Positions 19,288 to 26,955 of a stretch of 64,000 bases of DNA are shown here, piece by piece. Position numbers and translations under genes: made by a program. Where the stretch lies: contig NZ_VUYQ01000002.1 of the NCBI RefSeq assembly GCF_008711155.1, forward strand, positions 62,001 through 126,000. Direction: 5' to 3'. Under the pieces are notes generated by a model, which did not search any database, was not told where the DNA came from, and saw only the letters and a list, made by a program, of their open reading frames with translations. The stretch's first letter is position 1. Each line of letters starts with the position of its first letter. The DNA is from Dechloromonas sp. CZR5. GTDB lineage: Bacteria; Pseudomonadota; Gammaproteobacteria; Burkholderiales; Rhodocyclaceae.

Positions 19288-21579
19288 TCAGTCATCTCGG
19301 TAGGGGTAGCCGTGGCTGTACGGCTTGGGCCTGAGGGCGATGCCCGTGATGCCACGTGCGCCCCCGGTCAGCCGACATTTCTCGAACTTGCGGGCCGCCA
19401 TCAGTTCGGAAAAGCGCTTGACCGAGCCCACGTATTCACCTGCGCGCTCTGCCCATTCGCGCCAGTCGGCGAACAGTTCGGACACGCCTTCGCGGTGGGT
19501 CTTGGCCAGCAGGCAGCGCTCTTCGATCCACTGCCCGAGCGCGTCCTCGGCTTCGAAATACTCTTCGGTCGCCGACACCACGCTGGCGGGCGGTTTCAGG
19601 CCCTGGCGTTGCCATAGACTGCAGCCCTCGACTGCCCACGCCAGAATGCCGTCCCGTTCCTTGAGCAGCTTTTCGGTCAGCCTGCCGTCCCGCCGTTCGG
19701 GCGGGATCGTCACCGTGAACGGGATCAGGTGCAGTCGCCGCTTCATCGCCTCATCCACGTTGCGGATCGATGGCTTGTGGTTGCCTGCGATCACCAACTT
19801 GAACTGCGGCACGTACTCGAAGAAGTCCTGGCGCATGAAACGCGCGGACACCTTGTCGCCACCGGTGATGGCCTTGACCTTGGATTCGTTCCAGCGCCGA
19901 CCCTGTTCGGTTTCGATGGATGACACGAAGCGTGCGCCGCGCAGGCCTGCCAGATCGGTCGGATGCCGGTCGGTGCGCGCCTCCATGAAGGTGTCCATCG
20001 GAGCGTTGGCCGCGTAGTCGCCCAAGATGGTGGTCAGGACGTTGACGAACACCGACTTGCCGTTCGCGCCCGTCCCGTACAGAAAGAACAGCGCGTGCTC
20101 ACTGGTCACGCCCGTCAGGCAGTAGCCGACCATCAGTTGCAGGTAGGCCATCAGCTCGGCGTCGCCACCTGTGACGTCGGCCAGGAACGCGCGCCACGTC
20201 GGACTGTCGCCCTGCGGTGTGGCCGTGGTCACCTTGGTCATCCGATCATCGCGTCGGTGCGGTCGCATGCGGCCCGTGCGCAGATCAACCACGCCGCCTG
20301 GTGTGTTGAGCGCCCAGACGTCGGCATCCCACTCCTCGGCGGTGGACGCGTGCTTGGGATCGGAGCGTGCGATTTTCTCGACGGACGAGATCGTGGCGGA
20401 GCTGGCCAGCTTGCCTTTGAGCCGAGGGCTGTCCGCTTGGAGTGACGCCATCCGGCAGATACCGCGCGCCAGGTGAGATACATAGAGGATCTGATCGGGA
20501 TTCCAGCGCACGCCAGTCCAGACCAGCCACTTGCCCCACAGCGCGCAGTAGCGCCAGTCCTCGCCATAGCGACGGGTGAAGGCCGAGGACAAGCCGTCCT
20601 CTGTCGTCCAGTCGACACCGGTCAGCAGGTCCGGTGGTGGCGTCTCCTCGACCGAGCGCATCACCGGCATCCGTTCGCCGACGGCAAGGAATCCACCGAC
20701 ATCGAAGCCTTCCGGGATGGCATCGGCCGCATCCCAGCCATCCGGTTTGTCATCGGGTGGCACCAGGATGGCGACCGTGGTTGCACCCGCGTTCAGGATT
20801 GCTTGCGATGCACGGTCAGCGTAATCCCAGCCTGGCGCATCCCGGTCAGGCCAGATCAGCACGGATTTGCCCGCCAGCGGCGACCAGTCGGTCTTGTCGA
20901 CGGGCGCATTCGCGCCATGCATGGCCGTGGTTGCCACCACGCCGATAGCGATCAGTGCCTGCGCGCACTTCTCGCCCTCGACCAACACAACGTGGCCAGC
21001 AGCAGCCAACCCCGGCTGGTTGTACAGGGGGCGAGGATCGGGCGGAGCCATCTTGCGCCGCTTGGCATCCCACGGCCGGAACTCCTTCTTGCGCCCGGGC
21101 GGGTCGTAGCGGTAAACGACCGCAATCAGTTTGCCGGTGGCATCGAAGTAGTCCCACTTGGCCGTGGCCGGGCCAAGTTCATCAACCGGCGCTTCCTTCT
21201 TGGCGCTGCGCACCGGCACTGATCGCGAACGACCGAGCAGATCGGCAGCCTCGTCGAGCACCCGGGGAAAGTCGGTGTGGACGTTGGCCCCGAGGTAGGC
21301 GGCGATCAAGGCAAAGATGTCACCGCCATCGCCCGTGGCTCGATCCGTCCAGAGACCAGCCTTCTCGCCTTCGAGTACCACCTCGAGGCTGTCGCCCGGG
21401 CTGCCCAGGATGTCCCCGATCAAAAACTTGCCCCGACGCTTCTTTCCCGCCGGAAACATTGTGGTCAGAACTGATTCCATGCGTGCGATCAGTTCAGTGC
21501 GAATTTCGTCCCGCTCGCTGTCATTAACGTTGCGCCGGCCCGCTTCTCCCGGTGGTGATGTGTCATTGAAATCAAGCAT
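19288..21579 (-). CDS. P4-type primase/helicase (toprim plus SF3/D5 ATPase)
   Basis: A 763-residue replication protein. The N-terminal part has a DNA-binding/toprim region (HVVLVEGEKCAQALIAIGVV with the toprim Glu; VLIWPDRDAPGWDYADRASQ with the acidic pair). The C-terminal D5/SF3 helicase has Walker A FLYGTGANGKSVFVNVL, KVKAITGGDKVSARFMRQDF and the arginine-finger region NVDEAMKRRLHLIPFTV. These initiate replication on phages and P4-like elements. GAGGG precedes ATG 21579; the start overlaps the previous gene by eight bases. Confidence 0.92.
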   Translation of the reverse strand: MLDFNDTSPPGEAGRRNVNDSERDEIRTELIARMESVLTTMFPAGKKRRGKFLIGDILGSPGDSLEVVLEGEKAGLWTDRATGDGGDIFALIAAYLGANVHTDFPRVLDEAADLLGRSRSVPVRSAKKEAPVDELGPATAKWDYFDATGKLIAVVYRYDPPGRKKEFRPWDAKRRKMAPPDPRPLYNQPGLAAAGHVVLVEGEKCAQALIAIGVVATTAMHGANAPVDKTDWSPLAGKSVLIWPDRDAPGWDYADRASQAILNAGATTVAILVPPDDKPDGWDAADAIPEGFDVGGFLAVGERMPVMRSVEETPPPDLLTGVDWTTEDGLSSAFTRRYGEDWRYCALWGKWLVWTGVRWNPDQILYVSHLARGICRMASLQADSPRLKGKLASSATISSVEKIARSDPKHASTAEEWDADVWALNTPGGVVDLRTGRMRPHRRDDRMTKVTTATPQGDSPTWRAFLADVTGGDAELMAYLQLMVGYCLTGVTSEHALFFLYGTGANGKSVFVNVLTTILGDYAANAPMDTFMEARTDRHPTDLAGLRGARFVSSIETEQGRRWNESKVKAITGGDKVSARFMRQDFFEYVPQFKLVIAGNHKPSIRNVDEAMKRRLHLIPFTVTIPPERRDGRLTEKLLKERDGILAWAVEGCSLWQRQGLKPPASVVSATEEYFEAEDALGQWIEERCLLAKTHREGVSELFADWREWAERAGEYVGSVKRFSELMAARKFEKCRLTGGARGITGIALRPKPYSHGYPYRDD

Positions 21580-21799
21580 CGGCAGCACCCTCGTGTGTTG
21601 TCTGCTGTGCAGCGATCCAGGCTTCCAGTTCGTTGGGCTTGAAGCGAACCAATTTGCCGACGCGGTAATGCGGAATGCGACGCTCCTGTCGCTCCTTGGC
21701 GTGTGAGAGCCAATACGACGGCAGGTTGAACATCAGTGCAGCCTGGCGCACGTCGATCAGCTGCTCGCCAAGTACGTGATTCAAATTCGAGGTATTCAT
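21572..21799 (-). CDS. AlpA/MerR-type small HTH protein
   Basis: A 75-residue protein with QLIDVRQAALMFNLPSYWLS and IPHYRVGKLVRFKPNELEAW, the HTH_17 (AlpA/excisionase) pattern. GGAGG before ATG 21799 sets the start. Such proteins act as excisionases or activators; directly upstream of the primase gene, regulation of replication is as likely as excision. Confidence 0.8.
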   Translation of the reverse strand: MNTSNLNHVLGEQLIDVRQAALMFNLPSYWLSHAKERQERRIPHYRVGKLVRFKPNELEAWIAAQQTTHEGAADA

Positions 21800-22533
21800 G
21801 CTTGTGTCCTCCAGCAGCGGTCTTGCCACGCGCACATCCGGCATTCGAAATGGGTCGGGTCATTGAAGGCGCGCGGCAGGAGGTCTCCCGCCTCGGTGGC
21901 CGAAATGACCTTCACCGCCCGATCCGACATGCGTTGGGCCAGGGCTGCGTCAAAGGGCACGGCCTCGGTGTAGATCTCCATCGTGTCGGCGTTGAGTGCC
22001 GTGAAGATCGCCGGGTGCTCGTGCAGTTCGAGATAGGCTTGGTAGATCGCCACTTGCGCGGCGTAGACCGGCTTAGCGACAGCGAGGCGGCTTTTCTCCA
22101 GCTCGCGCCAGGACTTGTTGCCCAGACACTTGTTTTCCCAGAGCGCGGGATAAGCAAAACCATCCGGCCCGCCGACGATGACGCCGTCGATGTGGCCCTG
22201 CAGGCGTCCGTCAACGACAGAGAAGCCGAACTGCTCGCCGTCGGCCTTGCGGGTGCGCAGGTCAAAGCCAGCATCCCGGAGCCACGCGACCATGCAGTCC
22301 TCCATCACATGACCACGCTCGAAGATGCGCAGCATCCGGCCCGGGACATCACGCCCGTGGTCGATGGGCGCCTTGGCATACTCGAACTGCAGCGCACGCT
22401 CGCAGGCCACGCCGAGACGCGAGGCCCCGAGGTACTGGCGTTCGGACTGGCGGGCGCGGGCCTGCTGCATCCCGGCGTCGACCAAGACGGTGACCCGACC
22501 GGAGATGCTTGATGTGGAGTTGAAGTCGATCAT
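21796..22533 (-). CDS. RecB-family PD-(D/E)XK nuclease with probable Fe-S cluster
   Basis: A 245-residue nuclease. Catalytic segments HIDGVIVGG (Asp) and ALWENKCLGNKSW (Glu-x-Lys) fit PD-(D/E)XK. One N-terminal cysteine (RLGVACERALQFE) plus three near the C-terminus (FECRMCAWQDRCW) reproduce the Cas4/AddB-type 4Fe-4S arrangement. It probably resects ends for the phage recombination system with the neighbouring Sak4-like ATPase. No CRISPR array or other cas gene is present. Start ATG 22533 overlaps the previous gene by four bases. Confidence 0.8.
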   Translation of the reverse strand: MIDFNSTSSISGRVTVLVDAGMQQARARQSERQYLGASRLGVACERALQFEYAKAPIDHGRDVPGRMLRIFERGHVMEDCMVAWLRDAGFDLRTRKADGEQFGFSVVDGRLQGHIDGVIVGGPDGFAYPALWENKCLGNKSWRELEKSRLAVAKPVYAAQVAIYQAYLELHEHPAIFTALNADTMEIYTEAVPFDAALAQRMSDRAVKVISATEAGDLLPRAFNDPTHFECRMCAWQDRCWRTQA

Positions 22534-23018
22534 GGCTTCCTTCCCTTCGGCTCTTCCCAGGGGAGGTCGTCCTCCAGATCCGCGAACGGGTTGGTCAGAG
22601 GGTCGGGCGCAGGCGTCATGCCACGCACCGGCGGGTACTTGCTTGCCTCGTGGTGCGCGACCATTGCCTCGGTGTAGCAAGTGACGATGGCGTCGATCAC
22701 TTGCAGCGCCTCGGCTTCGGAGTAGTCGCCCAGCGGCTTGGTGAACCCGATCTCGCCCGCTGCCTCGCCAAAGGCCTTGAGGCACTTTTTCATCGCGGCC
22801 AGTTCGACATCAGACGGATCGATCATGACGACCTCCTTGCTGTCGACGCGACCTTCTTTGACCCGCAGCCAGTTGCCGTACAACGCGTGAAACGCGTTTT
22901 GGCAGCGCTGCGAGCAGAACACCCAATCGATGGGGTAGCGCCGGGGATTGCCGACACCGTGACGGTTGTCGGTGTGGCCGAATCCCCGGGCCTGTCGTTT
23001 GCAGACCCAGCATTTCAT
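22530..23018 (-). CDS. DUF6511-like zinc-binding phage protein
   Basis: The 162-residue protein starts MKCWVCKRQARGFGHTDNRH, with CxxC followed by DWVFCSQRCQNAFHALYG, a treble-clef-like zinc site. The C-terminal half is helical with an acidic tail. The N-terminus resembles DUF6511, found beside phage nucleases. Function unknown. Confidence 0.75.
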   Translation of the reverse strand: MKCWVCKRQARGFGHTDNRHGVGNPRRYPIDWVFCSQRCQNAFHALYGNWLRVKEGRVDSKEVVMIDPSDVELAAMKKCLKAFGEAAGEIGFTKPLGDYSEAEALQVIDAIVTCYTEAMVAHHEASKYPPVRGMTPAPDPLTNPFADLEDDLPWEEPKGRKP

Positions 23019-23027
23019 CGGCCTCCC

Positions 23028-23657
23028 TCACTGCGCCCAAGACGGCTTGCCGGTCACGGGTGGGCGTTGCGGAGTCGGTGCCTGATACGCAGGCGCAGCG
23101 GCCTGCGTCGGAGCGCCGGAATTTGCACTGCCCGAAGCCTTGGACGGCACACCCATCAGCTTTGCGTAGTCGGGGTGATCGGGCTCGACCGCGATCTTGA
23201 CCACGTTGCGGTCTTGACCCTTGCTGTCTTTTTCGATGTCCACGCGTGCCAGAAACTCCAGGCCATCCAGTTCATGAAAGCCCTGGATGCGGCGCGCAGC
23301 GGCCGCCTGCGGACTGTTGTCCTGGGGGTGGACGTTGCGGGCGCTGTTAAGCGCGGCGCGGATGAAGCTGCGCCCCATCTGGCCCCAGGTCGGGCCCTTC
23401 TTGGAGTGCAGACCGATGTTCGACCACATCTTGCGCTTGGCGTGATCACCAGCCGTGACCACGAATTCGGCTGCGAGATAGATGGAGCCGGTCTCGAAAG
23501 ACTCGGTGGCGTAGCCGCCGCCCCAGCCTTGTTCCGGGTCGTCATAGCCACCGGGCTTGATGGTCATGCGCACGGGCACGACCGCGCCCTTGGGGATCAG
23601 GTCAAAACCGGACTGTTGGGGATCGGCATCTTGGAAATCAAAATAGTTGGACGACAT
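23028..23657 (-). CDS. Putative phage ssDNA-binding protein
   Basis: A 209-residue protein with an N-terminal beta-rich core (VVPVRMTIKPGGYDDPEQGW ... SIYLAAEFVVTAGDHAKRKM) and a disordered Pro/Ala/Gln-rich tail (about 170-209), the general layout of phage SSBs. AAGGAG precedes the ATG. It lies immediately after the Sak4-like ATPase gene, and Sak4 systems are known to pair with an SSB. SSB activity is inferred from position and composition. Confidence 0.55.
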   Translation of the reverse strand: MSSNYFDFQDADPQQSGFDLIPKGAVVPVRMTIKPGGYDDPEQGWGGGYATESFETGSIYLAAEFVVTAGDHAKRKMWSNIGLHSKKGPTWGQMGRSFIRAALNSARNVHPQDNSPQAAAARRIQGFHELDGLEFLARVDIEKDSKGQDRNVVKIAVEPDHPDYAKLMGVPSKASGSANSGAPTQAAAPAYQAPTPQRPPVTGKPSWAQ

Positions 23658-23662
23658 GGCGA

Positions 23663-24517
23663 TTACTCCTTGGATTCGGTGGTGTTTTCAGTAGTGGGGA
23701 TGCCGCTGCTGACGGGCGCTGGCGACTGGCCAGCACACTTGGCGATCAGCGCGCCCAGATGCGGCGGCTCCAGCAAGTCGAGGCGACCGCTGCGGTCTTT
23801 GGCCGGGAAGCCATAGGGATTGACGGTGTGCGTGACGAAGGCGCGGTAGGCGCTGCCGTCGTCAGCCTTGATCTCGGCCAGCGTCACGACCTCATCGACG
23901 ATGCCGGGCAGTTCCAGACTGGTCTTGCTGCCTTCGATCTGCGGGACGAACACCTTGCGGTTGTAGTCGTCGAGGCGTTCGTCGAGGATGGCCACGAACA
24001 CCACGTTTTTGCCGCGTGCGTGCTGGAGGTGGGTCAAGGCGCTGACCATTTCCTGGCCGAGCAACCCATAGGCTGCGCGCAGATCGGGTTTGCCGGAGCG
24101 GTCGCTGGTGGCACCGGGTTGTGTCTTGCACCACGCAAAACACTGCCGTGACAACTGCGTGATCGAGTCAAGGAAGAAGGTCTGGTACCGGTCCAGCTGC
24201 GCCGGGTGGCCGAATTTCTCAATCACGTGGTCGTAGTGCGCCTGCGAAAAAGCGCTCTCCGGCGGCAGCGACTTGTCCGGACCCGCGAGGAACACGAAGA
24301 AGTCGCGGCTTTCGGGCCACGATGCCGGGCGGATGGTGTCGCCCGGCCAGTCGGCCACGGCGAGATCGCCCGCCTCGATGTCGAGGAACAAGGTGGTGGC
24401 AGGGTCGAGGTCTTTGAGTCGGGTGGTCTTGCCGATGCCGGATTTGCCCAGCATCAGCAACTTCACACCTTTGCGCTCGGCCAAGCGCTGCTGCGCGGAA
24501 ATGATCGGGAGGGACAT
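23663..24517 (-). CDS. Sak4-like RecA-fold ATPase
   Basis: A 284-residue AAA_24/Sak4-like protein. Walker A MLGKSGIGKTTRLKDL, Walker B-like YQTFFLDSITQLSRQ, and a helical region with LLGQEMVSALTHLQHARGKN are visible. Sak4 proteins are single-domain RecA-like annealases/recombinases of phages. GGAGG before the ATG at 24517, which shares a base with the previous stop (TGATG). With the nuclease and SSB-like genes it forms a recombination set. Confidence 0.8.
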   Translation of the reverse strand: MSLPIISAQQRLAERKGVKLLMLGKSGIGKTTRLKDLDPATTLFLDIEAGDLAVADWPGDTIRPASWPESRDFFVFLAGPDKSLPPESAFSQAHYDHVIEKFGHPAQLDRYQTFFLDSITQLSRQCFAWCKTQPGATSDRSGKPDLRAAYGLLGQEMVSALTHLQHARGKNVVFVAILDERLDDYNRKVFVPQIEGSKTSLELPGIVDEVVTLAEIKADDGSAYRAFVTHTVNPYGFPAKDRSGRLDLLEPPHLGALIAKCAGQSPAPVSSGIPTTENTTESKE

Positions 24518-25275
24518 CACGCCACCTCCTTCAGTTGTTCAGCGACCGCCGGATTCCAGAGGATCTGGTAGCCGCTGTGGCCGTTGCGCGAGTACGGCAT
24601 GGCTTCGGCCCATGCTTCACCGGCCTCAGTCAGCTCCCACTCGTCCCGGTCGTTGCGGAACTGAAGGCCGCCAGATGCCAGCAACTGATTGGTGGCCTTG
24701 GCTGAGCGATTCAGCAATTTGCCGAGCTGGGTGGCGTTGAGCGAGCAGATCGGCTCATTGGCGGCAGGCAAAGCGCGGCGCAGCACTTCCGTGGTCAGGC
24801 CGGTGTTTTCCTGAATGCAGGTCAACGTGGCAGCCATCGCAATGCCGGTCTTGACGCCCGGCACCTTGGCGACCGCTTCGCCGATCAGCAGGATGGCTGT
24901 GACCCGGTCGTGGGTCGGCGCGGGCAACGCGGCCATCGTGGGGGTAGCCGAATACGCGCCTGTCTTACGGATCGCAGGCAGCACTTCGTTGGTGACCCAG
25001 CGCTTGAAACGCTTGGCGGCATCCTTGGTGCTACCGAGGATCAGGGCGTAAAGCCCCGACTCATTGACGTGGTTTTGGCGTTGACGGCCACCCGCCGTAA
25101 GGGTCTCCAATTTCTGGAGATCCTCTGCATCGACGTGGGACTTGATCGCCTGAGACGGATTGCCCATCTCCAGGGCGTCGCAGACATCGGTGGCGTTGAA
25201 CCACGGCTGCCCGAGTTCATCGACCTGGACGCGCACGGCGTGCGCTTCGAACTGGAAGGGAATGATCGCGCTCAT
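24517..25275 (-). CDS. BRO-N family antirepressor
   Basis: A 252-residue protein. The N-terminal BRO domain (about 1-105) has VRVQVDELGQPWFNATDVCD and FKRWVTNEVLPAIRKTGAYS, its standard ending. The C-terminal half is a separate helical/winged domain (GLTTEVLRRALPAANEPICS; ATQLGKLLNRSAKATNQLLA). Such proteins counter repressors at the lysis/lysogeny switch. GGAGG seven bases before ATG 25275. Confidence 0.88.
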   Translation of the reverse strand: MSAIIPFQFEAHAVRVQVDELGQPWFNATDVCDALEMGNPSQAIKSHVDAEDLQKLETLTAGGRQRQNHVNESGLYALILGSTKDAAKRFKRWVTNEVLPAIRKTGAYSATPTMAALPAPTHDRVTAILLIGEAVAKVPGVKTGIAMAATLTCIQENTGLTTEVLRRALPAANEPICSLNATQLGKLLNRSAKATNQLLASGGLQFRNDRDEWELTEAGEAWAEAMPYSRNGHSGYQILWNPAVAEQLKEVA

Positions 25276-25277
25276 GA

Positions 25278-25559
25278 TCAGACCTCCCACGACACGTCGG
25301 CGATACGGTCGGCTCCACGCGCGGCACGCTTGCGCACCTCGGTGTGGAGCTCTTCCAGCGCGGTGCGACGGCGACCGAGCGCCTGCGATTCCGCATTGGC
25401 CGTCTGTATAGCGAAGGCCAACTCGTCCACCGTGGCGGCATCGAGAGGGACAACGACGTCCTGGCCGTCGGCGCGGCGATACCGGATTTCGTCGGGAAGG
25501 TGTTCGCCGTAGATGGACGGCAGTTGCTTACGCAGTGAAGCGATGAGATTGGTGCTCAT
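25278..25559 (-). CDS. Small phage protein of unknown function
   Basis: A 93-residue protein beginning MSTNLIASLRKQLPSIYGEH with a long C-terminal helix rich in Arg/Glu. GGAG lies eight bases before ATG 25559; an ATG two codons earlier is too close to it. Overlaps the previous gene by the TAA/ATG region. No family recognised. Confidence 0.6.
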   Translation of the reverse strand: MSTNLIASLRKQLPSIYGEHLPDEIRYRRADGQDVVVPLDAATVDELAFAIQTANAESQALGRRRTALEELHTEVRKRAARGADRIADVSWEV

Positions 25560-25564
25560 AGTCA

Positions 25565-26041
25565 TTACTCCGAATCGATGGAAAGGGTGAAAGACGGCTT
25601 GCCGGAATCCACAGTGCGAGCGGGGGCGAACTGCTGTTGCAAGGCAGGCGGCCAGTTCGTGAAGCGGGATTCGGGGACGGACAACTTGATGTCGAGGTAA
25701 CCGTCGACCTTCTCGCCTGAGGCGACGATGCGTTCGGCGATTTCGGCCAGTTGCTTCTGATCCCAACTGACCTTCTTGGGCAGCTCGAACTTCAGATGCA
25801 ACGGGCCATCGCTGATGTGTGCGGCGCCGAAGTCACGGCCGGATTCGCGCAGCGCGGTACGGGCCTGCTCGCCGTAGCACTGATCCAGTGCCGCGTCGAA
25901 CTTGGTGCGCGCCTTCTTGAGCCAGTCGATTGCCGCGTCGAGGTTTTGGTCGATCTCGTGTTTCTGCGCGGGCGGCAATGCGGCCAGTTGGCTGACGGAC
26001 ATCTCGGCGATGTCGGCGGGGAAGATGGTGATGTCATTCAT
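25565..26041 (-). CDS. Hypothetical phage early protein
   Basis: A 158-residue protein: an N-terminal helical half (MSVSQLAALPPAQKHEIDQN then LDAAIDWLKKARTKFDAALD) and a beta/alpha C-terminal half (HLKFELPKKVSWDQKQLAEI). I do not recognise a family. ATG 26041 follows GAGGAGAG. Position at the start of the replication operon suggests an early gene. Confidence 0.6.
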   Translation of the reverse strand: MNDITIFPADIAEMSVSQLAALPPAQKHEIDQNLDAAIDWLKKARTKFDAALDQCYGEQARTALRESGRDFGAAHISDGPLHLKFELPKKVSWDQKQLAEIAERIVASGEKVDGYLDIKLSVPESRFTNWPPALQQQFAPARTVDSGKPSFTLSIDSE

Positions 26042-26052
26042 CGCATCTCTCC

Positions 26053-26316
26053 TCAAACGGCCGCGCGTTCGGATGTCGAGTCGTGCAGCGCTTCGCGCTC
26101 AAACTCGAGGATCGCGTCGACCGGGTAGCCGACACGCTTGGACAGCTTCAGGTAGCGTGGACCGCGACCCTCACTGCGCCAGCGCTGCAAAGTCTTGGGG
26201 CTAACGCCCCAGCGTTGCGCGAGCTCGTTCTCGTTGAGCACGCGGCGATCACCGGGTGACATGGTGTTGATCGCCTGCTGTGGCGACCGGGGGATACTGC
26301 TGGCTGGTGTCTGCAT
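26053..26316 (-). CDS. AlpA/excisionase-like HTH protein
   Basis: An 87-residue protein with VLNENELAQRWGVSPKTLQR WRSEGRG and YLKLSKRVGYPVDAILEFER, the HTH_17 pattern. AGGAGC precedes ATG 26316. It is the first gene of the leftward replication operon and lies directly below GGCGAACC repeats, so it may autoregulate that promoter or act in excision. Confidence 0.8.
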   Translation of the reverse strand: MQTPASSIPRSPQQAINTMSPGDRRVLNENELAQRWGVSPKTLQRWRSEGRGPRYLKLSKRVGYPVDAILEFEREALHDSTSERAAV

Positions 26317-26368
26317 GGAATGCTCCTGTGACGTTGTTGAGTAACAGGTGTCATTCCAAACGTCGGGT

Positions 26369-26421
26369 GGCGAACCTTTAAGGGACGCAATGGCGAACCA
26401 CGACGGAACTCCAGGTTCGCC
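26369..26421. promoter_or_regulatory. GGCGAACC operator-like repeats before the replication operon
   Basis: Two direct copies of GGCGAACC (26369-26376 and 26392-26399, 23 bases apart) and one inverted GGTTCGCC (26414-26421). They lie 50-105 bases upstream of the first replication gene, at operator distance. The core GCGAAC is shared with the array at 17845-17897. Confidence 0.55.
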
Positions 26422-26432
26422 AATGGCCCAGT

Positions 26433-26467
26433 GCAGAAAAGCAAACGGCGAGCACATGGCTCGCCGT
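26433..26467 (-). terminator. Rho-independent terminator after the recombinase cassette
   Basis: On the minus strand ACGGCGAGC and GCTCGCCGT form a perfect 9-bp stem with a 5-base loop, followed by TTGCTTTTCTGC. It lies 24 bases after the stop of the 154-aa gene and separates that cassette from the replication operon. Confidence 0.75.
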
Positions 26468-26490
26468 CATCGGGTGTGTCTGGAAGCAGA

Positions 26491-26955
26491 TCAGGCGTGG
26501 GAGAAACCGAGCAATCGACGCTGCGCAGCCCAATCGCGCGGCAGTTGCTCTTGGCGGCCACGCAAGGTGTGCAGATTCAGGTGGCGTGGCTGACGTCCTT
26601 CGAATATCGCCTCCACGATATCGGGGGCCAGCATGGTCATGCGCAAGACCTCGGCAGCCCAGCCCGGTTCCACTTTCATGGCGTGCGCCAAGTCCGTTGT
26701 CGTGGGGTAGATGCCATCGTCGATCAAGCGCTTCCAGTAGAAGGCTTTGCCCAGCGTTTTGATCATCGGCACATCGAAGCCACCGATCCGGTCCCCAATT
26801 TCGGGGGCTGGCGGTATCAGCAGCTTCCGGTTCTGGCGGCGCTTGATCGTCAGAGGCACCAGGGTGACCCGCTGCCCCTCGCTGACATAACTGCGCGCCT
26901 CGGCTCCGATCTCAATGCGGACGGCGCGCTGGCGCTGGTGAGTCGTGGCATTCAT
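26491..26955 (-). CDS. Recombinase-associated 154-residue protein
   Basis: The protein starts MNATTHQRQRAVRIEIGAEA and contains IKTLGKAFYWKRLIDDGIYP TTTDLAHAMKVEPGWAAEVL, an HTH-like helical pair. Similar proteins commonly follow DUF2924-linked serine recombinases in proteobacterial prophages, as I remember them; function unknown. The start overlaps the recombinase stop as ATGA. Confidence 0.7.
   Translation of the reverse strand: MNATTHQRQRAVRIEIGAEARSYVSEGQRVTLVPLTIKRRQNRKLLIPPAPEIGDRIGGFDVPMIKTLGKAFYWKRLIDDGIYPTTTDLAHAMKVEPGWAAEVLRMTMLAPDIVEAIFEGRQPRHLNLHTLRGRQEQLPRDWAAQRRLLGFSHA

Noticed and set aside
21796-22533. CRISPR Cas4 gene
   Set aside because: Cysteine pattern is Cas4-like, but no repeats-spacer array or other cas gene exists in the window; a phage recombination nuclease is simpler.
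26369-26421. CRISPR-like short repeat array
   Set aside because: Only three 8-bp units, one inverted and unevenly spaced; an operator is the better reading.
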